64,000 bases of DNA from Eleginops maclovinus (GCF_036324505.1 NC_086352.1:20429637-20493636); one strand, 5' to 3'; shown: positions 39,756 to 53,394, numbered from the stretch's first letter. Notes: generated by a model from the letters alone, not told the origin. Program-made: numbers and translations.

Positions 39756-40574
39756 CTATTACCCGAAGAGACAGGCACAGATTTAGGCCTAAACAATGAG
39801 GGAGAACCATGCATTTTAAGTCTTGGGAAATTGTACTGGTGCATGACGAATAGGCCTCATTACAGATGCTGGAATGACAGCTGTTTATACTAAGGCCATT
39901 AGTGCAGCCAAGCCTATCATCTCCAATTTCTAAGTGTGCTTCATGTGAATCTTATCAAGCAGCAGAGACACCAGACTGCCACTAGATGGAGATGTGGGGT
40001 CTCCATCAGAAAAGAAAAGTTAGTGTAGTTAAGGGAAAAACATCCTGAGGCATTCACTTAACAAACAACATACATGTAAACAGAAAGTTACAGATAGTAC
40101 ATTAACAAATACTTTATGGTTAGACTTTGATAGATCACTTGTAAGAATAAAGATTACTTAGGTGTACACTCATTTGCCCAAATTGAAGAGATGCTGTTGA
40201 CACTCCTCAGTTTGTCTGAATCGTTCTCTGTCTGGCAGTCTAACTACTAAGATTCTGAGCGCCTTACGGCTGCTCTCATGGATGTATTTCTGGTCATATT
40301 TTCGCCTGCTCCGATCTGAATAACCTGTTGTGTGTGACTTGTGCAATTTATTTTTGGTCTCCACACCTCATGCCTATTTCGAATGGAGCTGGCAGCTGGA
40401 ATAGCCTTGAAATTCAGAGTAAAAACCCTCCAGGATTAACTAAAATACTTTACACTTTATCTATTCTTGTCCACTAGACTGGTGGTTCCTATGTTCATCT
40501 CCCACAGAGCCCTAGAACAGCTTAAAGTCTACCATCCTAAACAGCGCTTAATCTCACACTAAAGAGGATCTGAC
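39756..40574 (-). other. gpc5: gpc5 intron 4 (819 bp)
   Basis: GTCAGA at the donor and TAATAG at the acceptor. I see no repeat or coding signal in it. The open frames inside it (for example 40170-40364) do not resemble glypican or any other family. Confidence 0.88.
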
Positions 40575-40808
40575 CTGTGCAGAGAGGCGAGGCCCAGTAT
40601 TCTGGGAATGTCCGACAGCATCATGAAGCAGCGTATGAACTCCTAGAAGCACTTGCTCCAAATCCTGAGGCCCTTGCATCCGTGCAGACAGGCCCTCCAG
40701 CGAGTGGACGAACTCTCTCCAGTGGCTGTCGATCTCTGCCATGCTTGCCAAACAGCCTCGCATCACGTTGAGGCAGTAACCCATGCAGGGCTTGGACTGG
40801 GTTAAGCC
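40575..40808 (-). CDS. gpc5: gpc5 exon 4: glypican core, GYCLNVMRGC block
   Basis: The exon is 234 bp, exactly 78 codons, phase 0 at both ends. The acceptor is TGCTCCACAG|GGCTTA and the donor TCTGCACAG|GTCAGA. It encodes GLTQSKPCMGYCLNVMRGCL, then ASMAEIDSHWREFVHSLEGL, and ends GPRLSAQ. The KPCMGYC and MRGC motifs carry three of the core cysteines, and the HWREFVHSLEGL helix is typical of glypicans. Joined to exon 3 it makes a 695-bp coding block, the size expected for the single large exon 3 of mammalian GPC3/GPC5. That suggests the intron between them is an insertion relative to that structure. Confidence 0.97.
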
Positions 40809-40902
40809 CTGTGGAGCAAATTACTTCGTGATCAGTAATGCTGAAAAAAGACTTTCATCAGTTCAGATCAATATACTTGACTTCAGAGATCTGCAACCAT
40901 AC
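40809..40902 (-). other. gpc5: gpc5 intron 3, 94 bp, phase 0
   Basis: A GTATGG...CTCCACAG intron between CQ and GL of the conserved YCPHCQ-GL segment. Read through, the frame meets an in-frame stop after VWLQISEVKYIDLN, so it must be removed. It splits a block that is a single large exon in mammalian GPC3/GPC5 as I remember them. Confidence 0.92.
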
Positions 40903-41363
40903 CTGGCAGTGAGGACAGTAGTGCATCTTGAGCATGGCCCGTCTGCACTCACGGCTCAGCTGTAAGTGGTCTGTGGTATTAATGACCTCAATGCCGAGGT
41001 GCAGTGCCTGAAGCAGAAGTTTCCCAGACACCCCAGAGCGAGAGATTTGATCAGCCAGGAGGCCGGGCACCGCAGCAAATGGTCTTAGATCCCGCCTGGA
41101 CGACCTCACACACTCAGCGTAGCTCGGTGATATGTCGGTGAGGCCAGGGTTGATGAGGTGATTGTAGACCAGCGGGAAGAGTGCGTCAAAGAATCGCTGC
41201 ACCAAGTCATCAACGCTGAGCTCGGACCCCAGCAGAAAGAGACTGATATCTGTGAAGAGTTCCCGCACCGGGCCGACAGCCTGATCGGCCATGCTGCGGT
41301 ACGACTCTTGAAGAACCACATGGGTGTAATTCTCCGCCTGCCTCATCAGAGCCTCAAAGGTCT
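40903..41363 (-). CDS. gpc5: gpc5 exon 3: glypican core domain
   Basis: This 461-bp exon starts in phase 1 (CCCGCAG|AGACC, completing Glu) and ends in phase 0 (TGCCAG|GTATGG). It encodes 153 full codons beginning T-F-E-A-L-M-R-Q-A-E-N-Y-T. Landmarks in order are the N-Y-T sequon (41323-41331), ELFTDISLFLLGSEL, DALFPLVYNHLINPG, AECVRSSRRDL, LLLQALHLGIEVINTTDH with a second sequon N-T-T (40972-40980), the conserved Cys of RECRRAML, and KMHYCPHCQ. Four core cysteines lie here. In human GPC5, as I recall it, this exon continues without interruption into the next one. Here it ends after CQ and a 94-bp intron follows. If that donor were ignored, translation would run into VWLQISEVKYIDLN and stop. 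Confidence 0.97.
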
Positions 41364-43849
41364 CTGCGGGGAGACAGCAGGAGAGAATAAACGATTACAG
41401 AGGGAACTCATTTCAACACATTATCATCTTGTTACAAAGTTAAGTCATTCTTGCTGCCTGTTGAGCGATGCAAGAGAAATTAAAGCCTTAACATTGTCCC
41501 ACACTAAAAGGCAGAAACCACTGCGCTGTAATATGAACAGGGCTGAATACAGTAAAGCTTCTTGATAAAGCTTCGACTTTCATAAACCCAGAATGAAGAA
41601 AATAGGAGACTTCAGGGCTGCCAGCGGGGAGCTGGAGCCCCCTGCGTCTCCCCACAGAGGGGGGAGAGTACGTGTAGGGAAGCAATTTGTTCTCTAATCA
41701 AAAGATGAACTGACGAAGAAACATGGAAAGAAAGGCCACAGTACATCAGTGTGGAATATAAAAGAAGATACATTGTTTAAATAACCAACTGCATTTACCA
41801 AACCAGTATGAGAAGAAAAAAACTCCTTCTGTAACGGGAATTCTTGGATTAAAAAGGTGGTACAACAAAGGAGAGTAAAACATGAGTTCAAGAGCCTAAA
41901 ATGATGAAGAGACACATGGAGGATGGAAAAAAAAATGTTTACAAATTAATTCCTCAGAGAATAAGAAACTTCAATGATGTTCATTCCATTGTCATACAGC
42001 AAAACATCATGGCAGTCATTATACACGCACACACACATAACAGATCCCATGCTTTACAAGGACGCTCAGTTTCAAACTCAAAACATGAATTCAATATCAG
42101 CAGCACATGATTTTCCACTCACGACTTTTATTATCACCATGAAAGTAAATGTCAAGCAAATTCTGCTAAGCTGCATGTGACACAAAAGTCTGTCCACTCC
42201 TGATAAAGCGTCTGTCTGAATGATACTAATACTCAGGCAGCCGCATCAGGAAGCTAAAGCACACCATGCTGTTTCTCTTTTGCCGGTCAGCAGCGCATTA
42301 ACCAGTATTCACAGTGTGTTTGTATGTGTGTGTTTGAAGGAAGTGTACATACTATAGCATCCAACATCTACCTCACTGTGTGGAACTCAGTGTTTTAAAA
42401 TGGAAGGAGTGATGTTGACGGGAAAAAAAAGTAGTGCAATAGAAAATGTGCAACAAGCTAGCCTTTATCCTTTTGTCTCTCTCTTGTTTTCCAATTTTGT
42501 CTCAGCTAATACCTGAACCATGGCCATTCTCACATCATGTGCTTGTCATGAGTTGTGAGGCAATGGTCAGGGTGAAGGCATGGAGCTGCCAGGGGGGGGG
42601 GGAGTTTAACCAATGTGATGAGGGCTTAGACAGTCGAACAAATATGCAACAACGTGGAAAGATTGACCGAAAGCCCCCTAGAGAGGGCAACTGTGAGGGG
42701 GAACAGAGAGGGGTCGGTCGGACATGCCTACAGGCGTACCCTCTTAAGCAGGCAGCATTAAACACAGAGGTACCAGAAACACCACCTGATCCTGCACAGA
42801 TGTGATTGGTTTAACCGGATCTGAGACTCAAAGATGTGTTTATGTGTGAATGAGAAAAGAAGCTGCACCTCCCACACAGCCAGTTGTGTAGGTCAGAGAG
42901 CAGCACGGAGAACAGAGTGAGAATGTGTAAAGAATGAATCAAGACAAGAGCGGTGGCTGTGAAAGTGCAGCGCAGATGATGTGACTGTGTGAATGAAGCA
43001 GACAGATAGAAGAAAAGCAAGCAGACAAGCTGAGAAATGGAGAGAGAAAGAAATATGTGCTGCAGTTAGATATTATTTTTGCCCCAAGTGTATGAGGCAG
43101 AGAAGACAGAGTTATGAAGGGTCCCACAGGGATTACAGCGCGTGCTTCAGGGGGGCTTTACCACATTAGATTGTGGAGTTAATGAATCCCACCTGTCAAA
43201 CCACATAACCAATATCTGTGTGGTAAACAAATTTCTCTCCATTTTATCCCACCGGTTTCCTTCTTGCTTCCTATAGGATGTAAATCTTGTCCCTAACTGA
43301 TTTCCCCCCAAAGGTACATAAGCGCAAACTTAAAACGGCATGGATAATAAGCTGATTAGTTATTCTGCTGTCTAAACAAGTTTGCTGTGTTACAAGAACA
43401 CCCACGCAGAAGTCGCTAGCTGTCCAGGCTGTGTTAATGACTTTATTTTTCAATAAAGAGAGCGCATGCAGCAGCGCCTCTCACTTGGAGGCCTACACCA
43501 GCAGCCAGGCTTCTGGGCAAGCCTGAGGAAAGAGATAACAAGGCGGGGGGGGAGTAGTGGAAAAGATGAAAAGAGTTACATAGCTAAGTGAGAAGAAGGT
43601 ACAGCTTTTAACTTTTTGAGACAGAACGATTTAAGTCCAATTGGATGTCTGTTCACATTTCAAAGCAGGCCAAATAAGTTTCTTCAAAGCAACTGTGGCA
43701 ATATGAAAAACTGATCAGATGACTGTGGTTAATGTGACAGAGGTCACTTGCAGTAATATATGCATAACAAATGATCACCTGACTCTGCAGCTTCTGCAGC
43801 ATTTCAGTGTTTTCAAGGTCATTGTTTTCATTTTAAAGCCTGTACCTTT

Positions 43850-44100
43850 AATATGGCGGTTGATCCTGAGCGCTCTCATCAACGTTGTTTTCAGAAGCAG
43901 AAAGCTGTTGTTTCAGCTAAGGAGCTTTGATAAACCCACCGATATTCTCAACCTGCTCAGCATCACCCTACACAACACAGTTAGTGACTAGCTGGTGAGG
44001 AAAGTTAAACATTTAGCAGCTGAAGAGTTTCCGGTGTTTCTCTAAGGAGCTTGGTGAATCAATAACAGCTAAAAGAGTGTAAATATTAGATTTCACAGAT
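43850..44100 (+). repeat. Dispersed repeat, GAGCTTTGATAAACCCACC family
   Basis: It contains AGCTGTTGTTTCAGC, GAGCTTTGATAAACCCACC, AACCTGCTCAGCATCACC and, near its end, AAGAGTGTAAATATTAGATTTCAC. A shorter copy at 24.4-24.5 kb shares the first and last blocks but lacks about 115 bp between them. Confidence 0.5.
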
Positions 44101-46022
44101 ATACATATTTTTTTTACAAATGCTAAGAATTTCACCATGTGAAATGTATCAGACAACAATTGTAAATGTTGTAGATTTAAAACTAAACAACTACATGGTA
44201 ATCCTGATTCAGCACTCAATCTTCCCTTATTTAAAACTGCATGTTGTTTATATTTTTTTATATCAATATTGATTCCTTTTAATTATACAAGATGTTTAAA
44301 ATAATCTTTAAGAGAAGCTGTGTGTGTTTAAAACAGACTTAGTGCGGATGCCAGAGTTGTTCTGTGTGTGTTCTGACTGTCAATGACCCGGCTGATAAGA
44401 GGAGAGCAGACATGTTTGCATTTTCTGGCAGCGGGGGGAACAGAGAGAAGAGGCTGAGCCAGCATGTTAGAAAACACTTTCATACTGAGGAGTGGTTTCT
44501 CACACCGTTACTGAGGGTGTGCTTCTGCTAACCACAGGCTGGACACATGGTGGGCATCACCGTAATGTGTGGTCAAGAGTTGAAGGGGGTGTGTGTTTGT
44601 GTGTGTTCCTTTTATTCATCTATTTTTCTGCAGTAAAAAAAAGCCAAGCAATGAAAAACATTAGCAGCTGCTGGCCTGATGCAATCAAAAGAGAAAATAT
44701 ATCAGAAAACATGCTTCACAGATTTTGCGCTTAAAAATATAAAAGTTAAATGAAAATAAAATGTTGATAAGGTTAACGCGGATTTATGCAAAGAGAGGGT
44801 CTTGCACTAAATGTTTAAATTGTACAAAAAGCAACTTTCAAGACCTTCAAGGCCTTAAAAGCATGCCACCCAAACCGTTTTGGTTTCTCCCTCGTCTGCT
44901 GGCATGGCAAACTAATTCTAATATATGAACAATTAATGTTTGAAAGCGCGAGTATCATCCAGATATATTGCCTATTATATGCCGACCACAAAGCCCCTTC
45001 AGTTAAATTCCACAGTAGCCAAGCTTTTTTCCATGTCTAAAAGGCTTTCAAATTTGATCCCATTTTCTTTCTTTCTCCTATAATTGCTGCACTTCTCATT
45101 TTCTTTAATGTAGGATGATCTGGTTAACTGTGACAGGGGAAGCTAACCGAATAATGAGTTACACTTAAGGTAAGAGCTTCTGGCAGTTGGCACAAAACTA
45201 GAAAACAAAGGATTTTTTTATTTCACCTTATTTGAAACCTAACTCTCTTTAAGGCCCCCTGTATCTGATTGATTTGGGAGATATGGAAATGTTTTGACAT
45301 AAAGTAAGTAGATTAGAAATCAGGTGCAGATATAATAATCATCAATCAGGAAATAGAAACTATACTAGTCAGAATTTGTAGCAAAAACAGAATAAGCTAG
45401 TTAAATATGTGAAATGATAAGTAAATGCAGAGTTGTATCTTTACCAGCAGAGGGAGACAATTCTCATTGTTATGAGCACATGTAGGTAATTGGATCACTG
45501 TGATTTTGAGAAAACATAGCAGCAACTGAATAAACACCTGAACCATGCGAGCTCCAACTACTGCCCATAATCTCCAAAAACAACCACAGGCCGCTTACCT
45601 AGATTTATATTTTATACTTTGGTTAAACCTTGAAGTACATTCACAGATTAATAAAATATATAAATGTAAAATAAGCAGCCCTAAGTAGCAGATTTGTACA
45701 CATTTATGTGTACTCACATTACTTGATGAGGCTAAAATAGTACACATGATAGACACTAAATAAAGAAACCCTGATATGTCCTTAGTTTCGACAATACACA
45801 CAGCAAATAGTAAAAATCGAATTTCAACCACAATTAATTAAATAGGTGTTGACTCATATCAAGGTTTTAAATATAGTGAGTAAGTCTTCATAAGATCAGT
45901 AATCATTTAATACAATATTTGAACTCCAAAAGCTAAGTTGTTATTAATGTTCAAAGTGGAGTTAAGTGAATATGATAGTTTAACAGGCATTTGAGCAAGT
46001 ATTGGTATTATGCTGCGTCAAC

Positions 46023-46026
<4 letters not shown>

Positions 46027-46054
<28 letters not shown>
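46027..46054. repeat. (GT)14 microsatellite
   Basis: A short pure GT run in intron 2. Confidence 0.96.
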
Positions 46055-48183
46055 TAGCATGCATATGTGCAAGCATGTGTGTATTCATATTCAAAGAAAT
46101 GTCACTGGGGAAAAGGATCTGTCAGCTGGAAGAGAAAGAAGATGAGCCTTTGTAGTTGAAGATCCATTGTAAAACAGGCAAAAAGATTAAATATATTGCC
46201 ATGATATTGTTGATACAATTACTGCATCATATTGCAATGCCACCCTGAATGTGCACTGTAATGTGTGTAATTAGATCACATCAATAGCAGCTCCTTCTTT
46301 TGAAGCCTCCCGTGTTTCCAGGTTTTGGGCACTCAAATGCCACCAGCCGACCTCAGTTGCGCTGTTGAGCAACGCAGAGATGGCTTTTATTAATGTGATT
46401 CATCCTCTGTGAATGGCTACGACCACAACAAAGAAGCACATGACATCTGATAGGCTGCAGAAAGGCCATTCTCCATGTAGAGAGGATGAGTCAGTGGCTC
46501 TGTGGGTTCAGCTCATCCCAGAGCAAAACAGACGCACAATGAAAGTCAATGACTTACAGGAAGGCACAGGCAGAACAGTCAACAGAAAACTATGTCTTCA
46601 TTGTGGCATATTACAGGATCAAAGGAGCACTGCTTGCTTTGTTGTTCCAGGATTTATATGTATGTCCATGTATGATGCATAAATGTTTATGGTGGCTAAA
46701 TTAAATTAAAATACAATGACACTGAGATTTGTAAAACCACAGAAAACAAAACAACTATATGGTGCACTCACTTTACAGATCAGAATTACTAAAAGGATTT
46801 CTTTGTAATGTAAAAAGAATTTCCCAGCAAGAACTGATTTAAATGTGGCACTAAATATCAAAAGGTAAATAGCAATACAAACAAGAACACCTCACGTTTA
46901 ACCCAATTACATTTTCATTCATTGTTGGATTATTTTCTTTGTATACGTTGAATTGTGTTTGTTTGTGAAGACATGTTGTGTAATGGCAAACATATTTTGT
47001 AGATCAACTGAAAGTGAATTAATTGTTTACTTTTCTATTCTGCTGAGCAATGGGGGAAAAAATTACATTACCACATGCTAATAGGCTTCTTTGATAGATT
47101 TGTATTGGCCTTACATCAAAGAATTAGCTTTAATTCTGCCTCTAAAACCAGTTCCAAAAATGTGTCCAGAATTTCTTAAAATTAACCAGTCAATAAATTG
47201 GGTATTTTTCCATACAGAACATGCCTTTATATCCGGCTGTAAACTGGAAGCCGGTCTGACCGAGTTATTCTAACTCACAGACTCTTGAGCTGCTGGATAT
47301 AGGATGTAAAAATAAACCTGCCTGTAATCTTTACAAGAGGCAGCAGAACACATTTAAGACGTTAAAGCACTTATTCACCAAAACCCATTGAATGCAGCAC
47401 TGTCCAGGGTGTGATAAGAGTTTTAAATAATCTTATTTTAGCTTCCCTGGCATGACCAATTTTCACACATGCAAGCATGTTAATGTGATGCAGAGGAAGC
47501 CCCTTCATTATCACACAACACAAAGCTCTGCAGGTGTGAGCTGATGATGTTCCTGAAACCACACCTAGCTGCACCTAGCTGCTCAGAAAGAAAATAAGAA
47601 CATCAACAGACAAAATTTAAACAGATAAGGCAATAAATCTAACTTTGCATCATCGTAGGCACAAACAAACCATGACTGTCTCCGTGTAGCAGGACATTGA
47701 GGTAATACACAAAGTCTTATTCAGTGAGCACAGTGTACCTGTCTGCTCTGATCTACAAACAAAATCACCAAGTCAAAACGGGGCCTTTCATGAATGTGTG
47801 TGTTTATGTGTGTTAGGACATGTGCAAGCATGTTTGCAGGGGGAAGGGGAGAAAAACTAAAGAGGGAAAGGCCATATCAAACTGTCCCATCTAAAAATGT
47901 TTCTATGAGTTTCGACCCTCTGCCTCCTTTTCAACTCAACAGCAACACAGCAAACAGAAACAGAACGACCGCTCTGACCTGCAGATGGCAGAGAAAAAGG
48001 TTCCTGAGAAAATTTAAAGAGCCCCGGGATGTTTTCCTTTTCCTTCCGTCCTCAGTTTTAAATAAAGGGGGCATTGTTTTAAAACTGAAAACAGTCGCCT
48101 GCTCAGAGGTGTTACAGGAGTGTGCTCTGGCACAATGTTTCTCAGAGAAGGATGGAGGAGGGTCAAAAGTGATATATTTAGTT

Positions 48184-48394
48184 AAAACTAACGAGGAGGG
48201 CCCCGGCGGTGGCGCAACTGGCTGGGGCACCTGTACTGTACGCCGGCGACCCGGGTTCAATTCCCGACCCGTGGTCCTTTCCGGATCCCATCCCGACTCT
48301 CTCTCCCACTTTCCTGTCACTCTCCACTGTCCTATCTGATTAAAAGGCAAAAAGCCCCCAAAAAATATCTTTAAAAAAAACAAAAAACTAACGA
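48184..48394 (+). mobile_element. tRNA-derived SINE with target-site duplication
   Basis: A complete short interspersed element of about 190 bp. Its head is tRNA-like, with box A (TGGCGCAACTGG, 48210-48221) and box B (GGTTCAATTCC, 48254-48264) about 33 bp apart, the spacing of an internal RNA polymerase III promoter. An unrelated body and an A-rich tail (about 48355-48383) follow. The 11-bp repeat AAAACTAACGA lies directly on both sides (48184-48194 and 48384-48394), as expected from target-primed insertion. The perfect duplication suggests a fairly recent insertion. It sits at the edge of a polypurine tract, antisense to gpc5. The SINE family name is not assigned. Confidence 0.85.
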
Positions 48395-48657
48395 TGAGAG
48401 GAGAGTACGGCGGAACGAAAGAATGGAGACGAAGGCAAGGAGGGGAGGAAATGAGACAAGAAGAGGAGAAAATAACACATGGTAGGAAGGAGATGAAAGG
48501 AATGGAAAGATGAAATAAGGAGTGAGGGATAAGAGGAGAGCAGAAGAAAGTCAGGTCAAGGAGGGAAAGGAGGGAAAGAATGAAATCCATTGAAGGGTTG
48601 AGAATATGAGGAAAAGAAGGAGAATGAAATGAGAGGAGAAAGAGAAGGGAGAGACAC
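48391..48657. repeat. Polypurine tract (~265 bp)
   Basis: Overwhelmingly A and G on the plus strand (GGAGGGAAAGGAGGGAAAG and similar) with few pyrimidines. It begins immediately after the SINE. In the gpc5 transcript it is a long pyrimidine tract. Confidence 0.85.
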
Positions 48658-49090
48658 ATTTGGACTATAAGTCATTTTAATCTATTTCGCCTGAAGGCAG
48701 TCTCCGCTTACCATCAGCCTTATCTCGCTGTACTTCCTCCTCCACATCAATAAACATACTCCTCCCTACGTACATTAAGAGCTGACAAACACATATTTAG
48801 CCAAAGCAAATTTAACCGTCCTGTAATAAATCTGACAACACCCACCTGATCTACAACAAAAGCAACTTCCCTCCATCTGTCTATGCATGTGCCTCTCCAT
48901 CTCTCCCCTCTGCTGCTCTCCCTCTCTCTCTTTTCCTGCAGAAGGCTTAAAAGTCAATATTTGAGGATCTGTTGCAGCTCTTGAACACTTCAAAGAGCAC
49001 AGAGCTCTGCTGTGAACATGGCCTTTAATATGCCGTTCAGGAAAAAAAGCAGAGGGTCAATAAAGTGGGGCACAAGTACTTCTTGTAGGG

Positions 49091-49195
<105 letters not shown>

Positions 49196-51153
49196 TGCGT
49201 CATATAGGTCAAATACCCCCTCATACATGCTGCACATGTAGAAACACAAGTCAGGTTTAACCCGCATAGAAACCCTGACAGAGAGCGAGTTGACACAGTT
49301 TAAAGGGCCAGAATGAAAATAATTATATTATAATACAGCTTTCATTAGCTTTGAAAGGTGGCTCTGTGTGAGGCTGTGGAGGGTTTCCTGTGGCTGGCCT
49401 GTGGGAGCTGTTAGATGCCAGTGAAGGAGCCAACAGGGCTGTCATAAGCCTGAATAGAGAGCCTAATGCACACAGCACGCCACTGATTACTCTATTGAAC
49501 TGGATAATTAAGTTAGATTTATAAAAAGATGATATGGGACATTAGGTTCAAGGATTTAAAAATGGCAGGCTGTGTTATTTCACCTCGTTGACTGGCCTAC
49601 AAAAGAGGAGCCATTATATTATTGCTTTTAACTTGTAATTATTATAGCCCTTATTTGACCATGACTTCTACAAAAACTAGCACACAGGCTTTTCTGCTAA
49701 TCTAACTTGTTTAAAAAGGTAGGAGACAAGTCTGAGTCAGTGAGTTCAGAACAAATATTTAACAGTTTAGTGACATCCATGTTTAAAGATTACATTGTAC
49801 TTCTTTTTTGGCTTTATCATTCATTTAGATTGTTTCGAGCCAATCAGTGAAAAATTATAACATTAGAAGTTTTTGCACAGTCTTGATGAGATTGTGGGCT
49901 AACATGCCTGAGAACAGGGTCAACACATATTTAAAAGTATCATTGTAAGAGTTAAATTGGGGCATATGCATGTCAAAACTGTTATCTAATCAGGATTGTA
50001 AAAAAAAAAGTACATAGTTATAAACAAGTAGTTTAACTAATATCCCACCAGACACTGGACTCCCAGCAGTAAAAACAACACTCATCTGTCACTCATGCCA
50101 GGATACTAGGATACTATGATAAGCAGGACAATTATGCCATTATATCTGCCATGTACGGGAGAAGGACAGGATAAGAGGGGGAGAGAAGAAGAGGGTCGAG
50201 TGGGAGCAGACAGTAGGCTTGGTGTGTTGCCGTGTGTTTCTGTGTTTAGGATATCATCTCCCAGACGACTACAGGCTAATCCCTGGAGTCTCCTTCCTTA
50301 GGAAATACTTCCTTCCTCTGACGGGCAAAAAAAGTGATTTCTTCTCACCAAACAACTACAGTGAAATAGAGAAGCAAAATCCTTAGAAACCAGCCAAGAG
50401 TCCCAGATAGCTGAAACTAAATATCTCAACGATGTTTTCATAGAGAGTGCTCGGTGTCTGTAGTTAAACCATAGTGGTTTCCTTTTAGTAACAGTTATGG
50501 AAAGTCCTATTCCACAGGCAAATATTCTGATGTACCAGACGATGTACAACCCTAATTTGTGTCTGGTTGAAATTGGATGTCCAAATTATTTAAAGAATTT
50601 TGGTTTAACTTGAGCGCTGCTTCTAGAAAAAGAGCCCATTATGGCCTCTACCATTCACTTAACATACCACTGAATCAAAGTAACATGGTTTGTGTGGAAA
50701 GCTGTATGCCTTTGCTGTTCACTGCTAACAGTTTCTTGTCTGCACCGTCAGCTCCCCTGCACAAACATCACACTAGGACATTACTCTGCTGGTCTCCCCA
50801 TAGCTCAACACTTTGTTAATCTCTAAAAATGAAGGGTAAATCTATCATAAAATATATAGCACCTGATTAGCAGTGTGTTTTATCATCTAATATAAAAGAA
50901 TGCACTTAAGACAACAGCCAGCAGACATAAATCTCCATTTCAAACAGGCAAATAGGAGACAAACAAAATAAAGTGCTGACTGGTGTATGTATTTTTAGGG
51001 CTCATCCCTATGCAGCGAGTGGCTACAGCGCAGTCAGGGAGTGTGTTTGAAAGAGGAGACAAAATGTAAGACAGAAAAAGTCTGTGTACATGGGTGTGTT
51101 CATTTTGGCAAGTGAGTGGGATTTTAAGAAGTGTGTCAACTGAACTGGATCTT

Positions 51154-51332
<179 letters not shown>

Positions 51333-51859
51333 TAACTTCCTGTCTGATACTGTAAAAGCACGCAGGGGTTTCTCTGGGAATGTCAGATGAGAATGCTGGG
51401 TATTAAAAAGGTATTGATAGAAAAAGACAATATCAAACTGCAGTTGGTATGCCTTGGGTTTCTGTGGTTCCAAAGACCCTAAAATAAAGAACGAGCACTA
51501 TATGCTTTAACATTTGTAAATGAAAACTGAGAAAAATAGTTCCCATTTTAGGAAATATAGTAATCATTGCTTTGTTATTAGGGGTATTGAGGGAGAAGCC
51601 AGCAGTTACTTAGTTTAGTATAAAGACTAAAGACGGGGGGGAACTGCCATCCTGGCTCTGTGGAAGGTAACAAATACCCACCATCTAGAGATTGTTTTAT
51701 CTGTATACCCACAATCCTTAGCAAAGTTTAGCAATGTTGTGACGTATGAGCTATGAGTTTCATGTTTCAAATTTAGGCATACTGCATAAAAAAGTAAATG
51801 GTATGTAAGGGGATTCAAAATACATGTTCAAAGTATAACGTTAATGTATGTGTTTTGAA

Positions 51860-52145
51860 GCACAACATTTGTCTTAGCTAGGAACAGTTGCTAGGCAACC
51901 TGTGACTCCAGGAAGTCACTGCTTTCAGACCAAAAAATAGCCCAGCACAAAAACCCCTTTACAGAGTAAGATCATCTGTATTTAAACTGTAGGCTATGCA
52001 GATGTTGTGGCCCTTTGTGCTCAGCTTAGCTAACTGGTGGTAGCTTCATATTTAACAGCAAGTAGTATCAGTCTCCTCATCAAAGTCTTTGCCAGAAAAT
52101 GAATTGACTTGACCATATTCCCAAAATGTTAAACCTGCTAAACAT
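51860..52145 (+). repeat. Dispersed repeat, TTAGCTAACTGG family
   Basis: It contains CTTAGCTAACTGG, GTAGCTTCATATTTAACAG, CTCCTCATCAAAGTCTTTGCC and CCCAAAATGTTAAACCTGC. Together these resemble a repeat widespread in fish introns. Related segments occur at 56.9-57.1 kb and, reversed, at 56.3 kb. Confidence 0.5.
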
Positions 52146-52481
52146 GTCTGAAACAGGCGATGCAAGAAGAGACGGAGGGGAAACAGCCGTGGTTAGTCTG
52201 ACTACGTTGTTTCTTTCAGAAGCCAAAACGCCTAGATTGTTGAAGGGTATTGACTCTGAATAATCCTGCTTCCCTCTAAATCCTCATCCTCTGACTTCAA
52301 ACGCTGTGCAACGACTTCCAATAGAATCTGGCATCCTCCCAACTTTCTCTCCATCAGTCGCTCATTCTTCTTCTTCTTCGCATTCTTCTTCACTCTCTGT
52401 CCTCCCCTGGATCAACTGTCCAGCCCTGAATCACAAAGCCAAGCCCAAATTCTGTGGAAATCTCGAGGAGAGGCCCCTGCG

Positions 52482-52809
<328 letters not shown>

Positions 52810-53394
52810 GATGACAAAGAAGGCACGGCTGTATTCCCAGTGGACAAAGAGTCTGCAAAATGAAAGGTCTCACACAAAGGAGCAGAGAGCAGGTTAGAAA
52901 TGATTTAAAGACCAGCTGTGAGAATCAACATATGAAATATCCAACCTCCACTCAATATATTCAGTTTATGCACTTTTATATCGCACTTCATCTTTTAAGG
53001 TTTGCTTGTGTGCTTACTGAAATATGTTCTTTTATCAAATGTGGGCCTTCCCATCTTTCATTCTTCCCACAAACAAGACACACTCACAGCTTTTCATGCT
53101 AGACAAAAAGCATTAAGAGTGCTCTTTGTGGAGGGACTAATGGTTTGCTACTGTGATGGAAAAACAAAACTAAGAGTCTACAGCCGGGCTGTGGCCCTGG
53201 CGTGAGACACAGGGGAGCTTTGTGCTTAAAAAACAGTGACTTACATGCTCCCCATAAAAATTCCAACTAGCTGATAATTAGTAGGTACCATGTTTACCAT
53301 GTTCACCTTAGCTTTGCAGGTTACCATACTAACACGTTTCATACATTTTGCAGGCATTTAGTCCTAAACCAAAGTATTGGGAACATTAACATAT

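Noticed and set aside
39409..41363. Identity as glypican-3 instead of glypican-5
   Set aside because: The LYR-FYGGLADQLC, MGYCLNVMRGC and SGDCDDEDGCGGSG motifs agree with GPC5. GPC3 has different residues at these points.
47931..48659. A 242-codon minus-strand open frame
   Set aside because: It runs through the polypurine tract and the SINE, so it stays open because of composition. The peptide is Ser/Leu/Phe-rich with no recognisable domain.
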